DNA of 64,000 bases, from NCBI RefSeq assembly GCF_002443295.1, contig NZ_BAOS01000004.1, positions 1 to 64,000 of the forward strand, in the 5' to 3' direction. Numbering within the stretch: the first letter of the stretch is position 1; every line of letters begins with the position of its first letter. A model generated the notes under the pieces. The model searched no databases. It had not been told where the DNA came from and saw only the letters and a list, made by a program, of their open reading frames with translations. The stretch is from Candidatus Scalindua japonica. GTDB taxonomy: Bacteria > Planctomycetota > Brocadiia > Brocadiales > Scalinduaceae. Shown here in pieces: positions 38,301 through 47,191 of this stretch. Position numbers and translations under genes: made by a program.

Positions 38301-39600
38301 TCTTGACAGCCTCAAAAACGCGAGAATTAAAAAGTTTAAAAAGGATACAGACATAAAGCGTACTCGTTCGCTAAGCAAGAAAAGGATTATGTACATACCG
38401 TATATGAATGATTGCTGCTTTATGGCAGCTGCTGCTATGAGGGCAAACGGTGTTAACGCTGTTGCAATGCCAATGCCGGATGAAACAAGTCTTGAATTAG
38501 GAAGAAAGCATACGTCCGGAAAAGAGTGTTATCCGGCGATCCTTACGACAGGAGATATTGTCAAAAAAGCAAAATGTCCTGATTTTGATCCTGAGAGGAG
38601 TGTCTTCTTTATGGCAACCGCATCGGGCCCGTGCCGATTTGGTCAGTATAATTCAATGCACAGAATGATCCTGGATGATATTGGTCTGCCACATGTACCG
38701 ATTTATACACTTGACCAGGGGGATGACTACCAGGAAGATACAAGTCGATTAGGGGCCAATTTTCGTAAACTTACCTGGAATGGAATAGTATTTGTCGATT
38801 ATCTGCAAAAATTATTATATGAAATAAGACCATACGAAATACATAAAGGTGATTCGGATGTAGTATATAAACAGCATCTTAGAAAAGCAGAACACGCAAT
38901 TGAATTTGGACATGATCTCATACAGGTTGCAAAAGATGCATGTGACGCCTTTAACAGGGTTATGGTTGACAGAAGTGTAGCGAAACCAAAAATAGGTATT
39001 ATTGGTGAGACTTATGTTCGTGGTAATGAGTATTCAAATAACTTTATAGTAAGGACAATAGAGAAACTGGGTGGTAAAGCGGTTGTACCTCCTTTTAGCG
39101 AGTGGATTGACTATATTGCTCATATAAGGCGGGAAGATTGCATCAAGGAAAAAGATTTAAACGCTCTTTCAATAGAGGTGCTGACAGGAGCAATACAAAA
39201 ATACCATGAACACAAAATGTCAGCTCCTTTTAAGAAAAGCGGAAATAAACTTTTCAAAGAGAGTTCAGTAAAGAAATTAATTTCAAAGGGTAAATCATAT
39301 ATTCATGATTCATACAGGGGTGATCCTGTTCTCAGCATGGGAAGAGCAATTGAATATATTGAGTCGGATTATGACGGTATAATAAACGTTATTCCTTTTC
39401 ATTGCATGCCGGGAACGGCTGTGAATGCGGTCTTAGAGAAATTACAGAAGGACCATAACGAAATTCCATTACTAAAGCTGACATTTGATGGTCAGGAAGA
39501 GACGAATGAGGAGACCCGTTTGGAAGCGTTTATACACCAGGCATATCAAAGGATGGAAAGCAGACAGAATAGAAGAAAAGAACATGCTACAGTGAATTAA
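35326..39600 (+). CDS. Double-ASKHA activase fused to DUF2229 and HgdB-like domains
   Basis: A 1424-residue member of the 2-hydroxyacyl-CoA dehydratase activator (HgdC/BcrA-D) group. Two ASKHA ATPase domains lie in tandem: about 15-290 (GIDIGSVSVKAV, IGGEDSK, CAAGTGSFL, GRCSVF) and about 326-590 (GVDVGSISTNVV, IGGQDSK, CAAGTGSFL, ERCTVF). A DUF2229 region follows (about 680-900), then an HgdB-like region with Cys in NFGCGPDSF, GKECYPAI, SGPCRFGQY and FHCMPGT. Activases use ATP to drive low-potential electron transfer from a bridging 4Fe-4S cluster. The C-terminal part resembles double-cubane-cluster reductase partners (inference). The start is GTG with AAAGGGG upstream. It sits between leuC and leuD on the same strand. 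Confidence 0.88.
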   Translation: MINRIEKKQQKNQKKYIGIDIGSVSVKAVLINEDKEVLENHYVRSHGQPLDTVLIVLKEIVNRIEIDEIKGIAATGSGGKLLADILGISFINEIVAQSTATSVLHPEVRTVIEIGGEDSKLIMLEPDETTGNLKVSDFSMNTMCAAGTGSFLDQQSTRIGVSIEEEFGKMALKSKTPPRIAGRCSVFAKSDMIHLQQVGTEAHDIVAGLCYALTRNFKSNIGKGKDFVKPIAFQGGVAANAGIVKSFEDILDLDEGELIIPKHFNTMGAIGCAMALIEKNINSPFNGFKAIDTYLKNRKGKSSNLKKLNCNKYDINVDRRILENGKKVEAYVGVDVGSISTNVVVIARNKDVLARRYLMTAGKPLEAVRQGLLEVGEEVGKNVIIKGVGVTGSGRYLTGEFIGADIVKNEITAHATAAAWVDNDVDTIFEIGGQDSKYISLENGAIVDFTMNKVCAAGTGSFLEEQSEKLDVNIKQEFGKRALDSCCPSQLGERCTVFMESDLNHHQQLGVPKDDLLAGLSYSIVLNYINRVVEKRKIGDTIFLQGGVAANRGVKAAFEKVTGKTIIVPPQHDVMGAIGSAIISMDEKTWDESRFKGFDLRGRKYETTSFVCKDCSNICEIRKVSITGESPLHYGSRCGKFDDEKKVKKSKNLPRLFNERSRLLYGPYYTDRKTKSTVVRDNKTKSRGRIGIPQASTFFELFPMWRTFFTELGFEIVISKNTNRSVISKGIEHVNTETCFPIKVSHGHVVDMLDKDIDYLFLPSVINMTHESSNLTHSYACPYIQCLPYIIGSAVDLESRKFKLLQPIIHFEYGESHVQKTFRKIAADIGVRGRKAASAIAKALETQKDFYNRLERRGKEVLDNLGEDESALVIISRPYNGCDSGVNLDLPEKLRDMGIQAIPMDCIPMDLEDISRDYPNMYWKYGQKILAAARFIAKDKRLHALYITNFGCGPDSFISKFFPKEVGGKPFLMIDIDEHSADAGVMTRCEAFLDSLKNARIKKFKKDTDIKRTRSLSKKRIMYIPYMNDCCFMAAAAMRANGVNAVAMPMPDETSLELGRKHTSGKECYPAILTTGDIVKKAKCPDFDPERSVFFMATASGPCRFGQYNSMHRMILDDIGLPHVPIYTLDQGDDYQEDTSRLGANFRKLTWNGIVFVDYLQKLLYEIRPYEIHKGDSDVVYKQHLRKAEHAIEFGHDLIQVAKDACDAFNRVMVDRSVAKPKIGIIGETYVRGNEYSNNFIVRTIEKLGGKAVVPPFSEWIDYIAHIRREDCIKEKDLNALSIEVLTGAIQKYHEHKMSAPFKKSGNKLFKESSVKKLISKGKSYIHDSYRGDPVLSMGRAIEYIESDYDGIINVIPFHCMPGTAVNAVLEKLQKDHNEIPLLKLTFDGQEETNEETRLEAFIHQAYQRMESRQNRRKEHATVN

Positions 39601-39644
39601 TTCTGCAGTAAGCAAGTTTAATTTAGAAAGGTGTTGGCTTATTT

Positions 39645-40130
39645 ATGATAAATGGTAAAAGCTGGAAATATGGAGACAATGTTAACACAGATGAAATAAT
39701 TCCTGCAAGGTATTTAAATACAACTGACGAACAAGAACTGGCTTCTCACTGTATGGAGGATATTGACAAGGATTTTGTTAAAAAAACAAGTGCTGGAGAC
39801 ATAATAATAGCCGGAGATAACTTTGGATGTGGGTCTTCCAGGGAACATGCTCCAATATCTATTAAGGCATTAGGAATCTCCTGTGTAATAGCTAAAAGTT
39901 TCGCCAGAATATTTTTCAGAAATGCAATCAATATTGGATTACCAATATTTGAAAGCGAAACGGCAAGCACTGAGATAAGTGATGGAGACAACGTTAAAGT
40001 AGACATTAGTTCCAGTACAATTACTAATTTGTCAACAAACAAAGAGTATTCGTTTACACCCTTTGCCGATGAGATGAAAGATATAATCGAGGCAGGGGGG
40101 CTTATGGAATATATTAAGGCAAACCGCTGA
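39645..40130 (+). CDS. leuD: 3-isopropylmalate dehydratase / homoaconitase-type small subunit
   Basis: Swivel-domain subunit that completes the active site of LeuC. The 161-residue short form matches the LeuC2-type partner. The signatures are [17 protein letters not shown] and the substrate loop [14 protein letters not shown], with [17 protein letters not shown] following. It lies 44 bases after the double activase, with AGAAAGG upstream. leuC, the activase and leuD probably share a transcript. Confidence 0.94.
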   Translation: MINGKSWKYGDNVNTDEIIPARYLNTTDEQELASHCMEDIDKDFVKKTSAGDIIIAGDNFGCGSSREHAPISIKALGISCVIAKSFARIFFRNAINIGLPIFESETASTEISDGDNVKVDISSSTITNLSTNKEYSFTPFADEMKDIIEAGGLMEYIKANR

Positions 40131-40144
40131 ATTTCCGGCTTATG

Positions 40145-40170
40145 AGAGACCTCTCATTCGTGAGGTCTCT
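40145..40170 (+). terminator. Candidate terminator after leuD
   Basis: AGAGACCTC (40145-40153) and GAGGTCTCT (40162-40170) form a perfect 9-bp stem with an 8-base loop, 14 bases after the leuD stop. No U-tract follows. Confidence 0.5.
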
Positions 40171-40425
40171 GCACTGGAATCATTGCATTCCCAATTACCA
40201 CATTTAATTATTACACACAGGCTCCTATTGATTCAAGATAGCTCAGTTAAAAAGGCAATAAAACGGTTAGAATGGGGGGGGTGTAGTGCTAATGTCTATA
40301 ATTAAAAAAAAGATAGACATTGTTTTAATTGATGATTTAAAAGATGAATGCGGTAAATTTATAAAGCTCTTGTATCTGCTTTCCGGCCTGACAATACTCC
40401 TGTCGAAAGAGGGGGAAAATCGCCC
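40171..40425 (+). other. Intergenic remnant with G-tract and inverted repeat
   Basis: Holds a run of eight G (40274-40281) and a perfect 9-bp inverted repeat, AATGTCTAT (40291-40299) with ATAGACATT (40313-40321). A 45-codon open frame (40292-40429) begins in the left arm and overlaps the glycosylase stop. It has no ribosome binding site and I do not call it a gene. Confidence 0.35.
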
Positions 40426-41277
40426 TTAAAGCTTACCTTCTTTCCAGAGTTTTAACCTGTTTGGAGTGCGCAGTTCATTCCTTGCAAACATGAATAATAA
40501 TTGTTGTGCGTAACCGGCATAATCACCGAAATAATTTAATGCGTAATCTCTGATCTTTTCGTTAGAAACAGTTTCATTATCAAAGTACAGTAGTTGCATT
40601 ACCTTCTTAATCCAGGTGTCCACAGGAAACGCCTGGTTAAAGCCGAGAGAAAAAAGCAGAACGCAATCAGCTACTTTATCTCCGACACCATTTAACTTCT
40701 TTAGTTCATCTTTTGCACTCTTATATGTCATAGTTCTAAAAGAGTTTAGGGTTTTAATATTCATAGATTTATTTGTTTCAAAAATATACTTTGCGCGGAA
40801 GCCTGTTTTTGCACTTAAAATTTTCTTGTAATTATTAATGCTCCCGGGTATAGGAAAAGAGTAATTACATACTTTGTCCAGATTGATTTGTTTTCCAAAG
40901 TCCTCAGAAAGTACGTTAAGGATTGACTTTATTCTTGGAATGTTAGACGCGGAAGAGCAGATAAATGAGATCAGGCATTCCCATGGGTCCTGCCTGAGGA
41001 TCCTTAGACCACGGTATCTCTCTATAGCTTCCCGCATATATTTATCTCTATCTATTTTCTTGAGTATTTTAGAATAATCTTCATTTAAAGAAAAGAAATG
41101 GGTGACAAACTTTTTGTCAACACCATGATATTCCAACTCATTTCCATTCTGTCTGATTTTAAAAAATTTGTTCTGGGCATTGACATAATACCACTCTTCG
41201 AGCCTGTTTATTCTGAATATTTGACCGCATTCGAGTGTATGTTCTAAATTAAATTTTTTTAACTTTATATTTACCAT
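40426..41277 (-). CDS. OGG1-like 8-oxoguanine DNA glycosylase/AP lyase
   Basis: Base-excision repair of 8-oxoguanine. The 283-residue protein has an N-terminal OGG_N domain (LECGQIFR near 15-22) and an HhH-GPD core. The hairpin LNGVGDKVADC carries the catalytic Lys, and the catalytic Asp lies in FPVDTWIKK. The arrangement matches eukaryotic/Clostridium-type OGG1 rather than MutM. It stands alone, convergent with the leu cluster and divergent from squalene-hopene cyclase. Confidence 0.88.
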   Translation of the reverse strand: MVNIKLKKFNLEHTLECGQIFRINRLEEWYYVNAQNKFFKIRQNGNELEYHGVDKKFVTHFFSLNEDYSKILKKIDRDKYMREAIERYRGLRILRQDPWECLISFICSSASNIPRIKSILNVLSEDFGKQINLDKVCNYSFPIPGSINNYKKILSAKTGFRAKYIFETNKSMNIKTLNSFRTMTYKSAKDELKKLNGVGDKVADCVLLFSLGFNQAFPVDTWIKKVMQLLYFDNETVSNEKIRDYALNYFGDYAGYAQQLLFMFARNELRTPNRLKLWKEGKL

Positions 41278-41418
41278 GAGAATTTGCCTTATGTTCTTTA
41301 AATTTAAATAATTAAGACAACCTGAGTATCGATATTTTGATTAAAATTTACTTGTAAAAGATACAATAATTTACTATATATGAATAGAAAAATTCTAACT
41401 ATTTCTCCAGTATAAAAA

Positions 41419-43455
41419 ATGGCAAAACTTCTGATTGATTTAATAGAAACAGTAGATAATATAAGTAACAAAATAATTAAAGGTAAGAATGGCTATTACC
41501 TGCCTAAAATCACTTCAGATCAACTCAGTTTCGAGAGGCAACTCCAGGGTTTTTCTGGCGAATCTTCACCTGATAGCAAATTAAATGTTACTATTAAAAA
41601 ATCACAAACTCATCTACTTGGTGAACAGGAGCATGCAGGATACTGGGCCGGTGTGCTTGAGGGAGATGTCGCATTAACCGCGGAATATTTAATGTTAATG
41701 CACTTTTTAAAGAGGATTGATACCAGAAAGCAGGAAAAAGCTATCAGGTATATAATAAGAAAACAGGAAAAAGACGGTGGTTGGAGTATATACCATGATG
41801 GTTTTAGTGATATCAGTATCTCTGTAAAATGTTATTTCGCGCTTAAATTAGCTGGTCATTCGAATGAAGAACCTTATATGAAAAAGGCCAGAGAGTGTAT
41901 TCTGAGACTTGGTGGAATAATGAAGTGTAATACATTCACCAAGATATACCTTGCTATTTTTGGACAATTTGACTGGAGAGGCATTCCCGCATTACCGGTA
42001 GAAATAATCCTTCTGCCAAAATTCTTTTATTTTAACATCTATGAAATGTCATATTGGTCCAGGTGTATTGTCGTCCCTTTAGGTATTATAATGGCTAATA
42101 GACCAAGGAGTTTCATTGGTGATAAAGCGGCATTAGATGAATTATATGTGATACCAAAGAGTAAAGTCAGTTATCGACTGAAAAGAGACCAGAACAGGTT
42201 AACAATCAAGAATATGTTTATAAACTTTGATACTCTCCTTAGAAGATATGAGAATCAACCTATTCAATCTTTAAGGAAGATGGCTATTGATAAGGCGGAA
42301 AAATGGATGCTGGAACGCCTGGAAAAGTCGGGAGGCCTGGGGGCAATATGGCCATCTATGGTCAATTCATTAATGGCTATGAAATGCCTTGGGTATAAAG
42401 ATGGAAACCCTGTTGTAGAAAAAGCAATAGAAGATATAGAGCATCTGGCAGTACATGATCATGATACTATGTTTTTACAACCCTGTGTATCACCTGTCTG
42501 GGACACGCCATGGGCGATTATGGCGCTCTTAAAATCCGGTTTGCCGAATGATCATCCAGCTTTAGTTAATGCAGGGGAGTGGATGCTCGAAAAGGAGGTC
42601 AAAAGCTTTGGGGATTGGAGTATGAAAAACCCTGTCAAGGAACCAAGCGGGTGGTATTTTCAACACGCAAATGAATTCTATCCGGATAATGATGATGCTG
42701 CGGTTGTAATGATGTCGTTGCAGCTGTTAGATCTGCCTGATAAGGAGCGCAAGAAACAGGCAATCCTGAGGGGTTTCAAATGGCTTATGGGTATGCAGTG
42801 TAATGATGGTGGGTGGGGTTCTTTTGATAAAAACAATAATAGAACAATTCTTAATAACATTCCTTTTGCTGACTGGAATGCACTCCTTGATCCCAGTACG
42901 AGTGATCTTACGGCACGTGTTCTGGATTTGATGGGTAAATTAGGATATGACATGGAATTTTCTCCCGCAAAAAAGGCCATTAAATTTTTGAAAAAGGAGC
43001 AGGAGAAAAATGGATCCTGGTTTGGTCGTTGGGGTACTAATTATGTATACGGAACATGGTCTGTACTATCCGGACTACACTCAATAAAAGAAGACATGAC
43101 GAAGGATTATGTGAGAAAAGCGGCATCATGGTTAATAGATTTCCAAAATGAAGATGGTGGCTGGGGTGAGACGTGTAAGTCTTACTGGGACACATCTCTC
43201 AGCGCTATGGGCAGGAGCACCGCTTCTCAAACTTCCTGGGCAATATTAGCTCTCTTATGTACCGAAGAGAAAGATTCTGATGCAGTAAAAAAAGGTATTG
43301 AGTATTTAATAAATACTCAAAAAGAGGACGGAACATGGGACGAGGAAGAGTTTACCGGCACAGGATTCCCAAAGATTTTTTACCTCAGATACCATATGTA
43401 TCGAAGCTACTTTCCTCTTCTGGCACTGAGTAGATATCGAAATTTGATTGAGTGA
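41419..43455 (+). CDS. shc: Squalene-hopene cyclase
   Basis: Cyclises squalene to hopene or diplopterol, membrane-ordering hopanoids. The 678 residues match the family (about 630-720). Numerous QW repeats are visible (DGGWSIY, NDGGWGSF, EDGGWGET, EDGTWDEE). The catalytic protonation motif DxDD reads DNDD in FYPDNDDAAV near residue 425. It is a monotopic membrane protein by family knowledge. No other hopanoid gene (hpn cluster) adjoins it, so squalene must come from elsewhere. The ribosome binding site is weak. Confidence 0.95.
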   Translation: MAKLLIDLIETVDNISNKIIKGKNGYYLPKITSDQLSFERQLQGFSGESSPDSKLNVTIKKSQTHLLGEQEHAGYWAGVLEGDVALTAEYLMLMHFLKRIDTRKQEKAIRYIIRKQEKDGGWSIYHDGFSDISISVKCYFALKLAGHSNEEPYMKKARECILRLGGIMKCNTFTKIYLAIFGQFDWRGIPALPVEIILLPKFFYFNIYEMSYWSRCIVVPLGIIMANRPRSFIGDKAALDELYVIPKSKVSYRLKRDQNRLTIKNMFINFDTLLRRYENQPIQSLRKMAIDKAEKWMLERLEKSGGLGAIWPSMVNSLMAMKCLGYKDGNPVVEKAIEDIEHLAVHDHDTMFLQPCVSPVWDTPWAIMALLKSGLPNDHPALVNAGEWMLEKEVKSFGDWSMKNPVKEPSGWYFQHANEFYPDNDDAAVVMMSLQLLDLPDKERKKQAILRGFKWLMGMQCNDGGWGSFDKNNNRTILNNIPFADWNALLDPSTSDLTARVLDLMGKLGYDMEFSPAKKAIKFLKKEQEKNGSWFGRWGTNYVYGTWSVLSGLHSIKEDMTKDYVRKAASWLIDFQNEDGGWGETCKSYWDTSLSAMGRSTASQTSWAILALLCTEEKDSDAVKKGIEYLINTQKEDGTWDEEEFTGTGFPKIFYLRYHMYRSYFPLLALSRYRNLIE

Positions 43456-43562
43456 TTTAGTTTTGTATGCATTTCATGCCCTGCTAAACCTCTCTTTCGA
43501 GAGACCAAGTCAAAAATATCACATCCTTCATGGAATAACGTATTGCACCAAATTCATTTATC

Positions 43563-44255
43563 TTACAAAGCATAATGTATCTTGTCTTTAACCCCTGCTT
43601 CCTCAAAAGCCTTCAGGCGGAGGAGGCAGCTTTGGCAGTGGCCGCAGGCCTTGTCATTGCGTTCGTAACATGACCATGTGAGCTGCAGGGGGGCTTGCAG
43701 TTCAAGTCCTTTTTTGACTATCTCGGTTTTGCTCATATTGAGCAGGGGGGTAATCACTTTTATGTTAGTTGATGGCTTTGTGCCCACTTCCACTAATTTA
43801 TTATAGGCATCATAGTACTCAGCCCTGCAATCAGGATAATCCGGGCTGTCCTGTTGAACGGCGCCTATATATACTTTATTTGCGTTGATAACTTCAGCCC
43901 AGGAAACGGCTATTGATAGCAGGTGAGTATTCCTGAAAGGTACGTACGAAGTGGGAATTTTTTCATGTATAGTATCTTTATCTACAGGTATGTTGGGATC
44001 AGTAAGGCATGAACCTCCGATCTTCCTTAAGAAATCCAGTTCAAGTGCAAGGGTTCTTGTCTCAGGTATTTTGTAATATCTTGCGATAGAACGGAAGCAG
44101 TTATATTCTCTTGTTTGCGTCCGTTGAGCATAACCGACATGAAGCAGGGCGATGTTGTACTCCTCCCTGGCAATAGCCATGGTCACACAACTGTCAAGGC
44201 CGCCGCTTAAAAGGACTACGGCAAGATTTTTTGCTGACATATCTATGGATTTCAT
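43563..44255 (-). CDS. queC: 7-cyano-7-deazaguanine synthase
   Basis: ATP-dependent conversion of 7-carboxy-7-deazaguanine to preQ0 in queuosine synthesis. It has 230 residues. The PP-loop motif SGGLDSC is near residue 18. The zinc-binding cysteines lie in WSCYERNDKACGHCQSCLLR near the end. It is downstream of queE on the same strand with an 89-base gap, so the two probably form an operon. Confidence 0.95.
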   Translation of the reverse strand: MKSIDMSAKNLAVVLLSGGLDSCVTMAIAREEYNIALLHVGYAQRTQTREYNCFRSIARYYKIPETRTLALELDFLRKIGGSCLTDPNIPVDKDTIHEKIPTSYVPFRNTHLLSIAVSWAEVINANKVYIGAVQQDSPDYPDCRAEYYDAYNKLVEVGTKPSTNIKVITPLLNMSKTEIVKKGLELQAPLQLTWSCYERNDKACGHCQSCLLRLKAFEEAGVKDKIHYAL

Positions 44256-44344
44256 TTTTGTCTTTCTATAAGTAGGAGATTGTCCTCAAATAATTGGATT
44301 ATTACTGTTTCGTGTTTTGATATCTGGATATCGGATGTTATCTA

Positions 44345-45001
44345 TTATACACCTCTAATTTTATCCGGCCAGATAATCTTATGCAATTGAAGATGAAGGC
44401 GCACATCTAACCCATCTTTCAATATCCATCCGGCAAGGGTTTTTGGTTTAAGTTTTCCATATACAAACCCGAACAGCACGGTTGTTCTATCTGCTATTTT
44501 GTGTTTCTTTGTAATTCCCTTTGCCCATTCATAATCACTCTTAGATGATATTATGAATTTTACTTCATCTTTCTGTCTAAGTCTCTTAATATTTTTCCAG
44601 TCTATTTCCGGTTCCATTCTGCTGTCAGGACACTTGATATCAACGATCCTTACGACTCCTTCAGGTAATGTGTCAATGTTCAGGCTGCCGTTAGTTTCTA
44701 TATAAATATTGAAACTGTCCTTATACAACAGATTTATCAGGTTGTTGATATTCTCCTGTAATAAGGGTTCTCCGCCTGTGATACAGACATTTCTGCACTC
44801 ATAGCTATTAATAGTACCTATTATGTCACTAAGTGACATTTCAATTCCTTTATTATAGGCGTACGTTGTATCGCAGTACGAGCACCGTAAGTTGCAACCA
44901 GTAAGTCTGACAAATACACATGGGATACCGGCATAGGTAGATTCACCTTGAATACTCTTAAATATTTCATTGACCCGTATGTGATGCTCTTTTTTGCTCA
45001 T
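44345..45001 (-). CDS. queE: 7-carboxy-7-deazaguanine synthase
   Basis: Radical SAM ring contraction of 6-carboxytetrahydropterin in queuosine synthesis. It has 218 residues. The N-terminus has FKSIQGESTYAGIPCVFVR, and the cluster motif CNLRCSYC is followed by DTTYAY. TGGEPLLQ and the IETNGS strand follow. It is the upstream gene of queE-queC. A 14-bp perfect palindrome lies directly before its start. queD is not in the window. Confidence 0.94.
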   Translation of the reverse strand: MSKKEHHIRVNEIFKSIQGESTYAGIPCVFVRLTGCNLRCSYCDTTYAYNKGIEMSLSDIIGTINSYECRNVCITGGEPLLQENINNLINLLYKDSFNIYIETNGSLNIDTLPEGVVRIVDIKCPDSRMEPEIDWKNIKRLRQKDEVKFIISSKSDYEWAKGITKKHKIADRTTVLFGFVYGKLKPKTLAGWILKDGLDVRLHLQLHKIIWPDKIRGV

Positions 45002-45004
45002 AAT

Positions 45005-45018
45005 GGTAATGCATTACC
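45005..45018. promoter_or_regulatory. 14-bp perfect palindrome before queE
   Basis: GGTAATGCATTACC is fully self-complementary and ends 3 bases before the queE start codon, overlapping where the ribosome binding site should be. It could be an operator or an RNA hairpin masking the start. Confidence 0.35.
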
Positions 45019-45225
45019 TAAGACTAATTTACAGCGGGATTTATACTACTGTTCTCAAATAATAAAAATGTAGAAAAATCGCCAACATAACATAAGATAT
45101 CTTATCAGACGTTAACTATGTCAGGAAATAAAGACAAAAAACCATCTATTGCTAAGCCATGTTCATTTGGAGTACAGTGATTGTGACCTTGTTTTAATAT
45201 ACGTCATCACGGCCGTCTACCATTA

Positions 45226-46653
45226 TTACAAACCCACCCGCAATCTGTATTTTACCTTAACCTCTTCATCTTTTGGTACATTAACATCAAACCTTATGGT
45301 AAAAGCATCTATTTTAGTATACGGATGGCTGCTGTTTATCACCGACCAGTTTCCTGACAGAGATTCCAGGATACTCACAACGACATCTTCTTTTTTACGG
45401 TTTTTAAGTGTGATTTCCCATTCTGATTCATGGCGTCTAGACGATTTCTGTTTATAATCTGTCTGTACTCGTTCCGCTACAATGTCAAATGCTTTACCTA
45501 TTTTGAGACGAACCTCTTCATCTTTCGGTGTATGTTCAACCCTGTCCTCACCAATAAACAGTAAACTCCCCTCATCGTCCATCTTATACAACCGCATGAT
45601 ACCCCCAGGGATTGGGATTCCAAGGTTATTACCTTCGCTATTAACAAATTTGACATAAACGTTTACCGGTTGTTTCGGATTGTTTCCCCGGTATTGTCTC
45701 ATAAAAATTCCTTGCGAGCCTTCAACTATGAACTCTTTCTGTGTCTTTACTTCTGAAGCCTCCAACAAGCTGACCTGTTTCGTCTGTTTGTCTTTGATGG
45801 TCGTCTTTCTCTGTAAATCATACATGTGGTATTCAAAAAATTCTTTTTCTTGAAACTGTGGCGCTGCCTGGACACTTTCCATCGAGTAATCCATCCTGAC
45901 CGCTTTCCTTCTAGATGGTTGTGTGGCTCTGTGAACATCACCGGCAATCAACTTCAGTCGAGCATTATTATATGTAGCACCACTTTTGTTATCCAGCGTA
46001 ACCCATCCTGATATATTCGAAGAGGTATCATCCTTGTTCAGTACAACTACATAGTCCGCTTTCCAGCTTATATTATTAGAAAGATATGAGACTTCAATAT
46101 GGTGTTCTTTTGTAGAAGTGTTGTCATAAAGCCATGTTAATGTTGGCTTTGCAATAAGGTTTTCAGGTATTTCCGGTAGTACTTTGATACCTGGATGTCC
46201 TACAAAGATTTCATTATCAATTTTGTAAATTTGACCGTTGTTGTTACTCAGTAAGACTGCTTCTACAATCTCTTTCCTATCCTGATACTCGTTCCGGACT
46301 ATAATTTTGATTTTTTTGCCTACATATTTGTCCAGAAGTTTATCAGCATTTATTAAGTCATATTCATAATTCTGTTCAACGACAGATAAGTCATTTGGAT
46401 AGTTCAATGATTCTACATGGACCGTAACAGGCATTATACTAGACGCGACACCCATAAACCTTAACTCACCTTCACCGGAAGGTAACATGATCTTACGAGT
46501 ATCCTTAATGATCCCGATGTTGTTATTGTATACTGCAACCTCCACACCTATCTGATCATCAATTGTACTTTTAGCGACCTCTACATTTTCTGCTTTTACT
46601 GTTGAGAAAAATGACATTACCACAAATAACGCTATAAGTAGCTTAACTTTCAC
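45226..46653 (-). CDS. Exported DUF4139 domain protein
   Basis: A 475-residue secreted or periplasmic protein of unknown function. The signal peptide covers residues 1-21 (LLIALFVVMSFFSTVKAE). A DUF4139 region spans roughly 200-475, ending in VNVPKDEEVKVKYRLRVG; the IGVEVAVYNNNIG start is typical of the family. It is beta-rich, with no catalytic motif seen. The start is GTG 46653, which overlaps the hemerythrin stop by 4 bases (GTGA) and has GGGAGGTG upstream. Coupled translation is therefore likely. Confidence 0.83.
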   Translation of the reverse strand: MKVKLLIALFVVMSFFSTVKAENVEVAKSTIDDQIGVEVAVYNNNIGIIKDTRKIMLPSGEGELRFMGVASSIMPVTVHVESLNYPNDLSVVEQNYEYDLINADKLLDKYVGKKIKIIVRNEYQDRKEIVEAVLLSNNNGQIYKIDNEIFVGHPGIKVLPEIPENLIAKPTLTWLYDNTSTKEHHIEVSYLSNNISWKADYVVVLNKDDTSSNISGWVTLDNKSGATYNNARLKLIAGDVHRATQPSRRKAVRMDYSMESVQAAPQFQEKEFFEYHMYDLQRKTTIKDKQTKQVSLLEASEVKTQKEFIVEGSQGIFMRQYRGNNPKQPVNVYVKFVNSEGNNLGIPIPGGIMRLYKMDDEGSLLFIGEDRVEHTPKDEEVRLKIGKAFDIVAERVQTDYKQKSSRRHESEWEITLKNRKKEDVVVSILESLSGNWSVINSSHPYTKIDAFTIRFDVNVPKDEEVKVKYRLRVGL

Positions 46654-47069
46654 GATACACCTCCCATTTTTTTCATAATCTCTTCATATTCCTGATACAG
46701 CGCTTCTTCTTCATTCCTTATTCTCGCATTAAGAGCAGTAAAAAGGCTTTCAAAATTTATCTGAAAATCTTTATTAATCGTTCCTTCAGAATATTTATCA
46801 AAAAATTCTAACACTACTCTGGATACATACTCCGGCTCTATTGCAAAAATTTCTAAATCTTTCTTCAGGTTCTTATTATGCTTTGTATTTTTCCTGAGAA
46901 CAGGATAAAGCTCTTCGTTTTCCTCTCTAAGATGTTCAAGCAGATACTCTTTTGCGGACATGAGCTTAGACCTTCCCTCTTCCGAATGAATGCCAAGTTT
47001 TTTAACATCTTTGAGAATGGCTACGATCTCAGAATGTTCTTTCTTGAACTTTTCAATTAGTGCTGACAT
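46650..47069 (-). CDS. Hemerythrin-like HHE-domain protein
   Basis: A 139-residue four-helix protein, probably with a di-iron or other metal site. The conserved ligands are in FKKEHSEIVAIL, LLEHLREENEELYPVL and a C-terminal EEALYQEYEEI. Relatives sense or store O2 or NO, or protect against them. It is cytoplasmic, with no signal peptide. It overlaps the DUF4139 gene. A run of ten C lies about 72 bases upstream. Confidence 0.82.
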   Translation of the reverse strand: MSALIEKFKKEHSEIVAILKDVKKLGIHSEEGRSKLMSAKEYLLEHLREENEELYPVLRKNTKHNKNLKKDLEIFAIEPEYVSRVVLEFFDKYSEGTINKDFQINFESLFTALNARIRNEEEALYQEYEEIMKKMGGVS

Positions 47070-47141
47070 CTTTTACTCCTCTCAATACAGGTGTTTTATA
47101 GTACAACTTCCTATTGTAAGACCTGTTCAATTAACTGTTAA

Positions 47142-47151
47142 CCCCCCCCCC
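47142..47151. repeat. Homopolymer C tract (10 bases)
   Basis: Ten C on the + strand (ten G on the coding strand) lie between the exported methyltransferase and the hemerythrin gene. Such tracts can vary in length by slippage, and the count may be unreliable. Confidence 0.6.
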
Positions 47152-47191
47152 TCCATTCTTTTATAGAAGGATTTCAGAATAAAAAATACTA

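Noticed and set aside
40292..40429. Small 45-codon open frame between leuD and the glycosylase
   Set aside because: It has no ribosome binding site, starts inside an inverted repeat next to a G-tract, and overlaps the convergent gene; there is no recognisable domain.
43490..43503. CTCTC/GAGAG hairpin between shc and queC as a terminator
   Set aside because: There are only five pairs and no U-tract, so it is too weak to call.
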